The notes under the pieces are model-generated. The model did not search any database, had not been told where the DNA came from, and saw only the letters and a list, made by a program, of their open reading frames with translations. Shown in pieces: positions 46,001-57,857 of a stretch of 64,000 nt of DNA. The position numbers were made by a program, and so were the translations under genes. This DNA comes from Beroe forskalii. Taxonomy: Eukaryota > Ctenophora > Nuda > Beroida > Beroidae. How positions within the stretch are numbered: the first letter of the stretch is position 1; every line of letters begins with the position of its first letter. The stretch covers positions 248,001 to 312,000 of the forward strand of contig WFMF01000181.1 of the NCBI GenBank assembly GCA_011033025.1. The letters are read 5' to 3'.

Positions 46001-49000
46001 TTCCCGGGCCAAGACTAGTCCTAAACCTAAGGGTGTGGCTACCATCGCTGAGGGTATACCCCTAGGAGATCCAAACATACGGAATCCAAGACTTTGAGGA
46101 TCCTAAGGTAAAAGGTAAAGATTAAGAAGCAGCACACTCACGGAAGGAAAGGAAAAATGGAGGGACCACTGTGAACAAGATAGGATAGGTGAGCAGCACA
46201 TGTCGCTGACGAAGTAAGGAGAATAAGGATAACAAATAGAAAAAATAAATCTTATAATATGTTGACCAGGCCCATCTGTGCCACATGCTCGAACTCTCCT
46301 GAATTATAATGAGAAGTTCTTAATTGAGGGGTTGTTGAAGAATTTTTGTCTCAAATTCTTAGGACTGAGTTGGGCTATGGATTGGGGAAAAAGCATTTGG
46401 TTCTGCACTTAGTACTAAACTATACTATTGAACACTTAATTCGAGAAATAAACATTAAACACCTACGATGTGAAAGTCGAAGATTTCTTTTTGATATGAG
46501 CGACACCACCATCGAGACTTTGAAAAGTAAGAACACTTAAAATCAGATAAAAAGTCAAATCGAATTAGTGAATGACTTAAAGTTCTGATCATACCAATAT
46601 GAGCAGTATCACTAGGATAGTAAATGATCTAACATCTGTGCTAAAATTTCATAAATTCTACATTTCTTGATGATGCTCAAATGATTAGATGATAATGTGC
46701 TTGAGTGATTTGAAGCATGATGAAGCTGCTTCGTAGAGTACAAATACTCAAGAAAATACAGTGCGTGAATAAACGGTGGCACAAACTGATTCATAAACCA
46801 ACTGATTCATAAACCAATCAAACAAAATGGCGCGAAATCTACATCGAACTGCAGTAGACCACCAAATTGGTACGATGTTGTGCACCACAATTTTGGAAGA
46901 CTCAGCACGTGCTAATGTACATTCTTAGTGGTCGGGCGCAACATCGGAACAATTTATTTATAGTTTTACTAGGACTGTGTATTGTATCATGATGTTGAGT
47001 CAACATCAAGCACTGCAGGGGAGGGAAATTAAGCACCGGCATAGTGCATACGGGGAAAAACGGACAAATGATAATTGTGCCGGCAGGTGAAATTCTTTTA
47101 ATTAGTTCTTTTAATTGATGATTCCATTTATGATATATTTTGATGATTTTAAAAATCCAAACCCTCAACAGCATTTTGGGAACTTTGTTTTAAGTTATCT
47201 AACTAAGTTATAAAAAGATAAAAGAACGATGAAATAATGTTATTATAGTGGTCAGGGGCTGTGAATCTCAATTCCCACAGGTTTTGGTGGCTTCTGAAAA
47301 ACAACATCAAAAAATAACCCTTACACGGTTGTGTAAATGGACCGACATATTGAAAGAAAATGCTATGATTTCTAGAAGAAAACGATATATTTCTAGAAGA
47401 AAACGATATATTTCTAGAAAAAAACGATATCTGTCTAGAAGAAAACGATATGAACTATTTCTGAATAGATGGCTCAATGACAAGGAACTCAGATTCAGCT
47501 TTCAGAATTACAGGTCCAATACCATGCAACCTTTCTACAATACCACAAACTGCAAATAATGATACTGTAGTGTTACAATTGGTTTAATGTGAATATCAGA
47601 TTTGCTCCCTCTACAAGTCAAGCAGTCAGAACTGTTACCTAATCGGACATAATCATCACGGATATTACAGTCCTCAGTGAGAATGTGAATTTTAATGTCC
47701 GTGAAAATTATCTCCGTGATACTTATGTCCATGATTATCAGGTCTGGTAAAATAAAGTCCATTATTTCCTACTAAAATTTCTTGGGCACAGACGCAAATT
47801 TTCTGACATCATCTCTTTAAATGCCAATAAGGCACCATCAAGACTGCAAAAATTAAAGTTGCTTCCATATGGCTTTTTGGGTTCTATACATTATAGGGTA
47901 AAATAGTTATTAAAATAAAGGGGACAATTTTTTGACCACGGGAACATTTGGCCAATACCATGCCCATCTGGACTTATTTGAAGGATTACAGCAACAGCCG
48001 AGCCTGTGAGCCATAATTCAGAAAAATACGTCAAAAACTAGGCCATGTCCATATTTTTTATGGGAAAATTTGAAAATTTTTGTCGACAGTATAAAATCCA
48101 ATTTCATATGGAGTACAGTCTAGAACATATCTAGGAGTTCGGGACAATTGGGACAGTGACACCCCCCTATGGATCTTGGGCCTCCTGTAAAGCTTTAAGC
48201 ACAAGGGCAAATTTTCAACGTCATCTTCATTGACAAATATGACACCCAACCAATCGTATTATTAGTAGAAAAAATTTAATTTATAGAAATTGTAACCACT
48301 TTCTCTTTCATAACTTTCATCTATAATGCTTCTGGACCAGGAATAAAGGGAAAAACGGCCAACAGCCAACGGACAATTGGCCGAAATTGACAATTTTTAG
48401 ACCCCTAGGCCCCAAGTATAAAGCCTAAGATGTAAGAGCTGTTATGGCGGTACTCAGTGGCCGATATTTAATGGTGAACTAAAGGCCCAAGGATTAGTTG
48501 GATGCAAAAGCGACATTTTTTTCATGCAAACATGTACGACCAAAATTTGTCGTATGCAGCACCACCACCAATTTCCGATTTAACACAACGCATAAAGGTA
48601 GTTTACACAACTCATACTTTCATACAAAACACGATCTCTGTTAACCTTTTTCGATGTATTTTTGTGAACAAAAACGCGACTGGGAACGGAAAAGATATTG
48701 GTGTTGCCTAGTTTTTGACGTATTTCTCTGAAATTATGGTCTGCCGTTGCTCCAATCATTTAAAAAAAGATCATGAATTGACTCAAAATTTTCCCATGGT
48801 ATAGATGGGCATGGCACTAGCCACAATCTCCCATGGTCAAAAAATTTGCTTCTCGTGAAATTTTGATTATTGACGCCCTTAACTACCCAAAAAAGCATGG
48901 AAAAAATTAAATGACCTTTTGAAGCCAATTCCACTTTTAGCATAACTGACTTAACTATTATACAGCACAACCCTGGGGAAAGAAAACACGAGAAGTGAGG

Positions 49001-52000
49001 TTGTAAAGGCACTAAGACTCTACAGCCAGCAAACTGGTATCAATTTCACGGAGGTATCTTATGATACGAGAGCTGATATTGTTTTTATGTTCATCAAAGG
49101 AAAACATGCTGACAATAAGAACTTTGTTTCAGCAGGTAAATGTTCATGTTTTATTGTTAAGTTGTCAAACTTTAATCAAATTTCAAGTCAAATAACATGA
49201 AAACGAAAATTGGACTCGTTTTCCTCCCCATCATTCACTTCTCAAGGGAAACATATAACGAAGAAATCACGCAGATGAAAAACACTAGCAGCTAATTAAA
49301 GTTTTATATACTGTATGTGCGGCACATTGTTGAGGCACATACTTACTTAGGTTTCATGAGTGCTTATCAGTCCACGAACACAGCACATGTTTTGTTCCTT
49401 CATTATTTCATTGAAATGATCTGAGTTTTGGGGGGAAGCTTTCATTTCATTCCAGGTGAGCTTTCTTCTGAGGTAACCTTAGTAGTATAAATTACATGGT
49501 TTGTACTTATTAAGGTCATCGACTTTCATCGACTTATTAAAGTATTAAGGTCATCGGTAATTAATGAGAGGTTTTGTAACAAGCAACATTTGCAAATATC
49601 GATATTATGCACCGAGCGCCAAGCCCGAGGGCATAATAACACATTAATACCGAGGCCAAACGCCGAGGTTTAAATGGAAGGTTTGCAGTTTTTGCGAGTT
49701 ACAAAACCGAATTATGCAACGACAATACATGTAGGTATATACTTCGGAATTATATTTTGTTTCTCTATAGTAAGGTCACGCTTTGAAAAACACTAGGGCA
49801 TAATGGTTTTATTATCAACTGAAGTTACACTTTTTTGGCACTGTAGTTGCACTTTTTTTAAAGTGTCACTGTTTTAGTGTGCATAATCGGTATAAAAGAG
49901 CACTGCGTAAACCTCCTTAGAAGTTGCATAATTCACTTTCAGCCATTTTAAATACAGATTATCTATGAGAAAGTGCTGATGATTAAAGAAATTGATTCAC
50001 GATCTTGACTGAAAATTTGCTTTTAATTGCCCAAGAGCTGTTTAAAATCTATCAATTTCATGTTTTAATCTTCGCATTTTTTAAATTTTTACAGGATCTC
50101 ACAAAGGTCATGCTTATTCCCCTCTTCATGGTGAGATACATTTTAATGACTACGAGACATATACAATCCAGAAAGAAGTTTTTTCAACAAGCTTGTTTTG
50201 GCTAGCAGCGCATGAAATAGGTAAACAAACTTACAAAATGCCAATTATTTCAACGTCTGATGTATTCTATTTTAAAAAGACCAATTGTATAATGTATATG
50301 ATTATTATAGCATTTATGTTCATGCAATATCCATAAGGTACCTATTCATTGCACATAATTATAAATATAAATGGACATTACAGGGCATGCAATGGGCATC
50401 AAACACTCAAAAACCATGGAAGCTCTGATGGCAGCAGGTTATCCAGGGGATAAAGCTTATGAATTCACCCAACTTCATATTGATGATATAGATGCATTGA
50501 AATATCATTATGGTGCTCGCAAAGGTTTAAGATTTATGATTGTCTATCTGCATACAAAGTGATAATTTGAATATGCCCAATATTATCTATGATATACTTA
50601 GTATGTTCCGTAAATAATTTCACCGCCCTATTTCTGGAAAACTGTTTGAGATAGGAGAATTTTTGTGTGCAACACGTAAATCAGCGGAAAATTTATCTCA
50701 TTACCAGTAAACAGCATAAAAGTTAACAGTTTTGGTTCTAGAAAATTTGGAAAAGTCCGCCACTGTACGTCGTTTTTAAACCTTAATAAACACAAAGCCC
50801 AAAGAATATAAAGCTACATGTGCACTGCACAGTGTGCATGTAGCTTGTCTGACAGAAACCTGTCATACAAGTTCAAATCAGGTTTAGGGACTCAAACCTG
50901 ATTCAAACCTGATTTGAACTTGTGTGATGGGTTTCTGTTCACCAGACTTCAAGAAAATTGATGAATCAGACTGAATGCGAAATAAGGAGTCGGAAACTGA
51001 TGTACAGCGTTTTCTGAGGCAAATTTAAAACTATTGCTTTAATGGGAATTAGAGAAGTCAAAATCATCGAAATATGTTAGTTTGAAAATTGGGTGTCCAT
51101 ACTACATCATGGTGTATTATATTATATTCTATTAATTTAAGTCCATTTCTTCAATTTATTGAAGATTAAAATTATCTATGGAACAGACCAAGTATAATAA
51201 CCAGAATGATTTTGATTGTTAATCATGCATCATTCACCTCACCAACCTGATAGTACTTCACTTTATAACATTCCAAATCATGATACTTATTACTTTCCCA
51301 GCTCTATTTCGTAAACATTATGCTAATATATTCTCATTTACTGCAAAGTTTTTCCCATTTTTTACTCATGCCCATCATCGTGCAGGTGGAGAAGTTAAAG
51401 AAGATAGCAATCTTAAGGAACCAGGGACAGACTACAATCCTAAGCTCCCATTACCTAAACAGTGTATCAATAAAATTGATGCTGCATTGAATATTGGAGG
51501 CATGTTTTAAGCTTATTATTATATTCTTTTCCTCTTGGTCTACAGATACTAGATTCTTGTAATTCCATTATTGCAAAGGAGGTTTGCAATTAGCTTGTTC
51601 AATGAAAAGTATAACATTTAACAAAAACAGGTATATACTACCTCATTTCTGGAATATTACTATGGGAATTGAAGGAGAGTACTGTATCTGGCAACGAGAA
51701 ATATACAGTATCAGAAGGATATCCTAAGCTTGTTACGAATAAATTTAAAAATTCACATGGTAGAGTGACGACAATGTTCAAAAATGCCGCTGATAATACC
51801 ATTTTCATCATTCATGACAAAGATAAGGTTTCTTCGTATAAATTTACTAAGCTTCAAAATGGAATAATTTTTTCACCAAGGGAACATGGTCCAGAAGATG
51901 TCTCATTACAATTTGAAAACGTAAATAAAGAAATCAAAGCTGCCTTTCAACATGGAGATAAAACTATTTTGGTTGCAGAAGACCTGAAAACTTTCTATGA

Positions 52001-55000
52001 GGTTATATTCATATTCTATGTAATTTCTATGATATAATATTTCATAAAAACCTAATTTAACCACAGCAAGAATCACAAAAATTTGACCCTTTTATTTTCC
52101 TTTCTAATTGGTCAACCCTTATAGGAACCAGAGGTCCAAGTTCGGTTTTTGGGTTTTTAATGTTTTGGATAGAGAAGAACACGATCTACCAGTAGGTTTT
52201 TGTCACAGTAATTAAAGGCAAACTAGTGGTTTGAAAAATTCATAACTTCTGCTAGGAACAATATTTTTGGTAGAAAAACCTACTGGTAGCTGGCGTTCTC
52301 CTCTATCAGAAACAACAAAAAACAGGAAATCAGCCTCAGACCCCATAGCCCTATTAAAGGTGCATGGTGTTATTTTCATGAAAAATGAAAATATTTGCTT
52401 AATATTTTTAAAATGCTCCTTCTAGCATTACAATAACTCTTGGTAAGTGGTGTGGGCATGTAATTTCCATGTATTCTTCTTAACTTGCATCATTCTTAAA
52501 TAGTTCATAACTACCTATTTCAGATTGAATGGGAGGTAGGCAAAAGACGGATTGAGAACATAGTCCCAAAATCAACAGTAAATGAAATTATTGGAAGGGA
52601 AATGAGAGATTTCAATGCAGCTATGACTGACAAGAGTGGAAAGTTGCTATTATTCAAAAAAAAAGAAGTAGGTAACAAGTTATCTAGTAATCTATTTACT
52701 CACATGTATAATAACAAACTTAATCAGTTGGTAATTGGTTTGACTGATGAAAGCATAAGGCCTGTGAATGAATTATGTCAATAGTTGTATGGTACAAAGT
52801 AAAGGATTGTTCACATAATATTATGTAATCAATTTCTGGCCATTGTTAACTCCCTCCCCCCCCCCCCATACCTAATCAAATTTCATCAAAGTCCAAACCC
52901 CCCTCTTGAGGAGAATATTATGTAATCATGGCTACCCCACCAACTTGAGTATACAATGAAGAAAATGGACGGTGTAAATACTCAAATATTGATTAAGTTT
53001 CAAGTTTGGGAAATTTTGATGAAAATATTGACGAAAGTTTTGAAAAATTTTGCTGAAAAATGTTGCCTTTGAGTAAGTTTTCAACAAATTTGGCCAAAAT
53101 ATCATGAAATCACGGCAAAAGCTATGTTGAAAATTAGATTAACACCCCAAAAGCTGCAATGGGTATTGGACTCATGATGCCTGCACACCACTCATTTTGG
53201 TGCGACAAACTTAGATCTGGTTGTTCTTGCATAGTATTTCTCGAAAGGAATCATGTTCTCAAGGAATCAAGGAATCAATTTAGTGACCATCCATGAAGGT
53301 CCTCCACAAAGAGGGAGGAAGGGGAGGTCTGGCCGATGCAGACATTGTGGACATAGGGGGTTTTTAGGTTTTTGACTTAGATTTTCGACAATAATTTAAA
53401 TAATAAAGTTGATTTTGCCACCATAAGATTTTGAATGGAAATGTGGATGTCCAAAGGGGGAGGGGGTATTTTAGGCTGCAGACATTTGCGGACAAGGGGG
53501 GAGGGAGGAGTCTAAAGTAGGGGTCTAAAAATCCAGAGTTAGAGAAAAGTCTTGCAGATCGATGTGTTTCAAAGGATTGTTTCCATAATTGTTCATATAC
53601 AGATATTTTGATTACCTAATTAACCACTGAGCCTCCTCCTCCTCATCCTCCCCCCCCCTCTATCAAACATTATCATTTGAAAACCTTCCTATCCCTCGCC
53701 ATTATCATGTAATATGTAAAAAATCTCTTGGTGTATTAATATTTCCTTTGGCATCCTTATAAACTGCACTGATAATGTATGTGCTTCAGATATGCATATC
53801 ATTAGAAAGTTTCAAAATCCTTAATCAAATATAATTTTTAACTTAGAATGTCTGACTTGTATTCCTACTTTTGGGTGATTTTTTTGTTTTATTATTTTGT
53901 TTGAAAATATAGTAGGTCAAATTGTTTTTCAAATTGTTTTTCAAGAGGGATGCCATCTGCCCATATATTATATAACCACCTTATCATCCCCAAACCCACC
54001 TGATTTAGCCTCCAACCCACCCTAAACCACCAAACCCACCTGAAGTCACCCAAAACCACCTGAACCCAATTGAAACCACCAAAACCCACCCTGAAATCAC
54101 CAAAACCACCTGGTCCAAAACTCATACTTCAAAGTATAAACCAGGTAAACCCTCCCAAATGGGTAGGTTCACCTGGTTATGCCTGTTTTGGGTGGGTTCA
54201 GGTGGTTCCCACCAGCCCCAACCCTGACCAAGCCAAACAAGGAATTTTGGCTGGTTTGAGCAAAGTTTTCTGCTTGTTTTGGGATGGGTTTAGTCTTAGT
54301 AAAAACGGCCACGGTCGGATTAATCAACCTGGCCGGTGGCAGCCATGCAGAGTATAGAGACTTGAGACTTCCCTATACACTAGGCCAAGGGTATAAACTC
54401 CAGGGGTGTTTTGAGGCCACCTGACTGCCAGGTTATATCCTGGGTTGAGAGCGGAATCTAGTCTTGGACCACATAGGCCTTGGATTCCACTAGCGCGGGT
54501 GACTTCAAACGGACTGCAAAGCAAGTTGAGGCTTGCCTGCAGATTAATAGGTCAGCTATCAGCCAAATGTGGCTATGTACCACCTCCATCTGACTAATGA
54601 TACACGAGATGGTCTGCAACAGTAGTCTGAAAACATAGAGTCTCTTCTGCTTTGACTGCACAAGGATGCAGCTTCAGCCAGGTACAAAAGGGCATAAACC
54701 CAGCCCAAAGAGTTAGTGGCTCTTTGGAGACCAAATAAGAGGTAGGTAGTAGTGTGTATTTTGGGACGTTACATTTGGTTTTTTATCAGGATTTTATCTC
54801 CTTGGAGATATGAGCTCTGTAAATTGTGGGATTTTATTAAAGCAGGCAGATTTTGTGAAGAATTTTGTTATTTTGTGCAGGGTTGTTGAGAGTGGCTGCT
54901 AAGAGTTAATAGATGTCTTCTAGTTTACTTTTATGGTCTTGGAAGTGGTAAATTCTCTGTAGGGAGAAGGCTGGACAGTCTTCTAGAATGTGCAATGCTG

Positions 55001-55895
55001 TCTCATCTGGGCAGAACTCAGGGTTAATTCCACGATTTTATAAGTCACGGTATTCACAAAGAGGATCGAGTGCTATATTTAGTCTGTGTAGGTGACTATT
55101 GAGGTTATTGTGTCCAGTAATTATTTTGAGATGAGTGAGTGAAATGAATAAGCCAGAAAAGAAATGAGTTGACCCCCCTGCTCAGAACCTGATCAGGAGG
55201 GTCTACCTGGGGTGCTCTGCCAGGTAAACACTGTGTATTAGCCTGCCTCGACAACATATGAATGGCAGTTACTGCCACTCACCGCGGGGAGGGACCCATA
55301 CTGTCTTGGACTCGCCATCTTCACTGGGTTATGAGACTAGGGGTGAAGCCGCAGCTTCAAGGGTGTGAGATCAGTATGGGGCACTGGGTCTTACGGATGC
55401 TGTGACTAGACTATGGCACCCCAGTTACACAGTGCAGGGAAATTGTGCAAAGAACCTTCAGCATGCAACAATGCAATGCACCCTGGAAAAGCACCCAGAT
55501 GTGCGGTGCAATATGCCACGCCCCAACAGGCCAAATACAACAGGGTAACACTACTCACAAGTCAAATCGAAAATTTTTAACATCTTAAGATAAAAGACAT
55601 TGAAAACAAAAGTGTGGGTTCAGGTGGGTTTGGATGGTTTTGGGTGGTTTCAGGTGGGTTTGTCAAATTCCTCTAGGCAGCCCTTTTTGAGCATGGTAAA
55701 TTAGAGGACCAAATGTCTCTTCTTAGGAACATGTCTATTCCAAGAGCATGGTAATATATAATATACTTCTATATAACACATTCTCTCTTTCAGGAAGTGT
55801 TCATTGAAGAAATGTTTCCCAACAAAATGTCCATTGATACAACTGAAAAAGAAATTATAACAGAGTTATTTTTGGGCATTGATCAATGGTGTTGA
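43007..55895 (+). CDS. Matrix metalloproteinase with extra domain and tandem furin sites (5' incomplete)
   Basis: Blocks: 43007-43120, 43359-43487, 43699-43820, (one unresolved near 44000-44150), 44173-44276, 44478-44687, 45191-45381, 47281-47513, 48966-49135, 50095-50220, 50384-50512 or 50524, 51386-51499, 51631-52001, 52524-52667, 55794-55895. Phases close except around the unresolved block. The propeptide ends in a cysteine switch DRCGNPDV (usual PRCGxPD). Then come about 200 residues with several cysteines of no recognised family, four tandem RRKR-type furin sites, and the catalytic domain starting RWLNDKELRFSFQNY. Zinc ligands are HEIGHAMGIKH with an ALM Met-turn. A hemopexin domain opens with a Cys and closes at the terminal WC. 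Likely a secreted, furin-activated matrix protease. The 51499/51500 junction is a GC-AG intron. Confidence 0.85.
45488..47095. mobile_element. Second copy of the 8985-9978 element, in metalloproteinase intron
   Basis: Shares CCTTTATAATATCAGTCGCGAAAATGTCC, the CATGCTCGAACTC word and the ATGGCGCGAAATCTAC word in the same order. It is interrupted by the SINE-like insertion at 45771-46239. It ends at a hairpin CCGGCA (47036-47041) / TGCCGG (47078-47083) just before the homology ends. Confidence 0.75.
45771..46239 (-). mobile_element. SINE-like retroelement with poly(A) tail and 14-bp target duplication
   Basis: AAAAAATAAATCTT flanks it at 45757-45770 and 46240-46253, and a run of about 25 T follows the left copy, i.e. 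a poly(A) tail on the minus strand. The related element at 8985-9978 has the empty site (AAAGTATAAATCTTATAG near 9266). The body of about 470 bp is GC-rich, unlike the surroundings. Short ORFs inside are not a known reverse transcriptase. It could be a SINE or a 5'-truncated LINE tail. Confidence 0.75.
47368..47451 (+). repeat. 4 x 21-bp coding repeat (furin-site expansion)
   Basis: Units 47368-47388, 47389-47409, 47410-47430 and 47431-47451 each encode a seven-residue I/L-S-R-R/K-K-R-Y block in frame within the metalloproteinase exon, placing four R-x-K-R consensus cleavage sites end to end before the catalytic domain. Confidence 0.9.
47870..48900. mobile_element. Inverted-repeat element in metalloproteinase intron
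   Basis: Left arm 47875-47973 (GGCTTTTTGGG...TTTTTTGACCACGGG...CCATGCCCATCT) and right arm 48803-48900 are diverged reverse complements. The interior has a diverged direct repeat (GCAAATTTTC-x-ACGTCATC near 47790 and 48207). No ORF of note. Confidence 0.6.
49136..50094. other. Intron with nested palindromes
   Basis: At 49570-49708 an outer stem GGTTTTGTAAC / GTTACAAAACC encloses a hairpin TATTATGC (49603-49610) / GCATAATA (49631-49638) with a CCGAGCGCC-GCCCGAG core, and a further ACCGAGG...CCGAGGT one. The core is of the same type as at 17191-18742. Confidence 0.65.
50861..50942. repeat. Hairpin with arms of about 35 bp
   Basis: GACAGAAACCTGTCATACAA... at 50861-50895 pairs imperfectly with 50907-50942 (...TTGTGTGATGGGTTTCTGTTC). 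It lies in the intron after the zinc-site exon. Confidence 0.75.
53960..54240. repeat. AACCCACCTGAA-type minisatellite
   Basis: Irregular repeats of ACCCACCTGA, ACCACCAAAACC and their kin; from about 54150 the strand sense flips (GGGTGGGTTCAGGTGG). The same sequence in G-rich sense recurs at 55612-55665, so these may mark the ends of one repeat element. Confidence 0.7.
54906..55126 (-). pseudogene. Non-LTR retrotransposon remnant, ORF2 C-terminal zinc motif
   Basis: The minus strand reads ITGHNNLNSHLHRLN, then one TAA, then FCPDETALHILEDCPAF in the same frame to a stop at 54906. The H-x-x-L-N-x-H-L-x-R and C...DET-x-x-H-x-x-x-x-C pattern is the known tail of many animal non-LTR elements after the reverse transcriptase or RNase H domain. 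Only this tail is visible, and it holds a stop codon, so it is inactive. Confidence 0.75.
55612..55665. repeat. TTCAGGTGGGTTTGG minisatellite
   Basis: Reverse-sense partner of the 53960-54240 array. Confidence 0.7.
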
Positions 55896-56569
55896 TAGAA
55901 AATGTAACGAATTTAAATCAGATATCTTGATCAAATCTTAAAGAAATCTTTCTTCAAGACATCAATCTGCAAGATATCTTGATGTTATATAAACACTCAA
56001 AAATATCAAAATCAGTATAAAACTTTTTCCGTATGAAGCAAAAGTTTTTATTGACATGGCAATAATCATTACAACATGCTGGAAAATATATGAGAATTAT
56101 TTTGTCTTGCAGCAAATTAAAGAGAATAGTGGTATTAAGGGGGGGGGTTCCAAGATCAAAACAAGATTTGACAACCTTTGACTTGCCAGGCTGTCTGCCC
56201 CATATTTTTTGCAAGACCTTTGACGGCTGAAGCATGTTGAAATTATGCCCTTATTGTAGTATTGTAAGATGCCAACATGCCATCATTACAGTTATATATG
56301 CTGAACTGAACCTAGTAATTGACTGATCTCTGATTGTTTGAGTAAACTTTTGTCCAGTATTTATGAAGATGATTCTAATTCGAGATGATTTTCTCCTCGA
56401 GATGATTTTTTGGTGATTTTTAGATGATTTTTAAAATGATTTTTTGAGCCGATTTTTTTCGAAGTTTTGAGATTATTTTTTGAGTTTAATTCGTTGAAAT
56501 GATTTTTCGCGGAGTGTTTTCACGTGCAGTTCGACGGACGTTTCCCGTTTATTTTTTGACTGGATGGCT
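55896..56569. other. 3' flank of the metalloproteinase and GATGATTTTT-rich tract
   Basis: No gene. 56360-56515 is a low-complexity series of GATGATTTTT-like words. Confidence 0.5.
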
Positions 56570-57720
56570 ATCATGGGCGAGAGTGCAAAGTGACGTCCAA
56601 ATGTGGAACGTTACGCCGCGCGCGTCGCGTGGGTAGGGTTAGGGTTACATCCTACGACAAGACTTCTTAAGCCCGCATAGGTGTGTGTAAGCGCGCGGCG
56701 CTTCCCTACGCGACGATAACAGGGATATACGTGTTTAGCAAGGGCTTAGGAAACGTGTTTAGCAACCTGTCTGCGTTGCGCGCTTCCTCAGGGATCAAGC
56801 GCGCGCGGCGCGTACACACACGTCACACACGTATGCGGCCGCGGGTTGCTAAACACGTATATCCCTGTCTGCGTTGCGCGGCGCGCTTCCCGTAGGGAAG
56901 CGCCGCGCGCGTACACACACCTATGCGGGCTTAGGAAGGCCGCGGGCTTAGGAAGAGCCACACCAGGATATATGGTATGTCTCCCATATAAACGGCTCTG
57001 AGTGACGTCACAGATCTAAACGTCAATTTTTTTTGTATCCTAAACCTAACCATTGCCCTAACCGGAACCTTAATCCTTATCCTAAACCTAACAAATCCTG
57101 ACCCTAACCAGAACCCTAACCTTACTGCTTATCGACGGGCGATGTCCGTCCCTTTCTTCTGACTTGTTGGCGCAAAGTGACGTCCAAATGTGGAACGTTG
57201 CGCCGCGCGCGCGAGGGTAGGGTAACATCCTACGATACTGCTTAAAGCGCTAGATGCGCTTGTCAGGCGTTGCCTGACCCCCTCGCGCGCGCGCCACGGC
57301 TCGCAGAATAATGGGTCTGACGACGTCAGACAAAGATGCGCTTTTAATAATATTTTTCTGAGTGACGTCATTGTCATAGATAATGAAGGCTCCCGTTTAA
57401 CTTTATATGGGAGACTGACCGGATATATGTTGCCTTGTCAGGCGTTGCCTGACCCCCTCGCGCGCGCGCCACGACTCGCAGAATAAAATTTGAAATAATG
57501 GGTCTGACGACGTCAGACAAATGTTGCCCTAACCAGCGCCCTATTCTGCGAGCCGTCGATCACTCGTTCCTCCTCAGAATTTAGCCGTAGGCCGCGCGCT
57601 TGCTAAGCACGTATACCATTGTTTGCGTTGCCCGCTTTCTCAGTAGGGAAGCCGCACGGCGCGCGCTTCCCCGCTTAGAAATTGGAAAGCGCTGGGCACA
57701 CCCATGCGGACTTAGTTCTA
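56570..57720. mobile_element. GC-rich foldback element with CCCTAA-like core, third locus
   Basis: Related to 25430-26260 and 28560-29400 (GACGTCCAAATGTGGAACGTT, GGGTAGGGTAACATCCTACGA, TGTCAGGCGTTGCCTGACC). Inverted arms at 56671-56708 and 56893-56931 (GCCCGCATAGGTGTGTGTAA). A degenerate CCCTAA run lies at 57045-57125, opposite in sense to the other loci. The unit around TGTCAGGCGTTGCCTGACCC occurs twice (57260 and 57436). Confidence 0.7.
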
Positions 57721-57857
57721 CTTTATGTTTTAAATGTTTTTCAAATTGAAATTTAAAAAGGATCATTATCAGGTTCATGAAAATGAAATTAAACGATGCG
57801 ATTACACTTTACAAATCATTATCAAAACTTTCAAAGTTTCTATTCCGACCACATTGA

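Larger units (their letters stand above)
52668..55793. other. Last intron of the metalloproteinase, repeat-filled
   Basis: Contains C- and G-runs (52855-52866, 53640-53660), GGGGGAGGG-type patches, the paired CCACCTGAA / TTCAGGTGG minisatellites and a dead non-LTR retrotransposon fragment. Confidence 0.6.
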
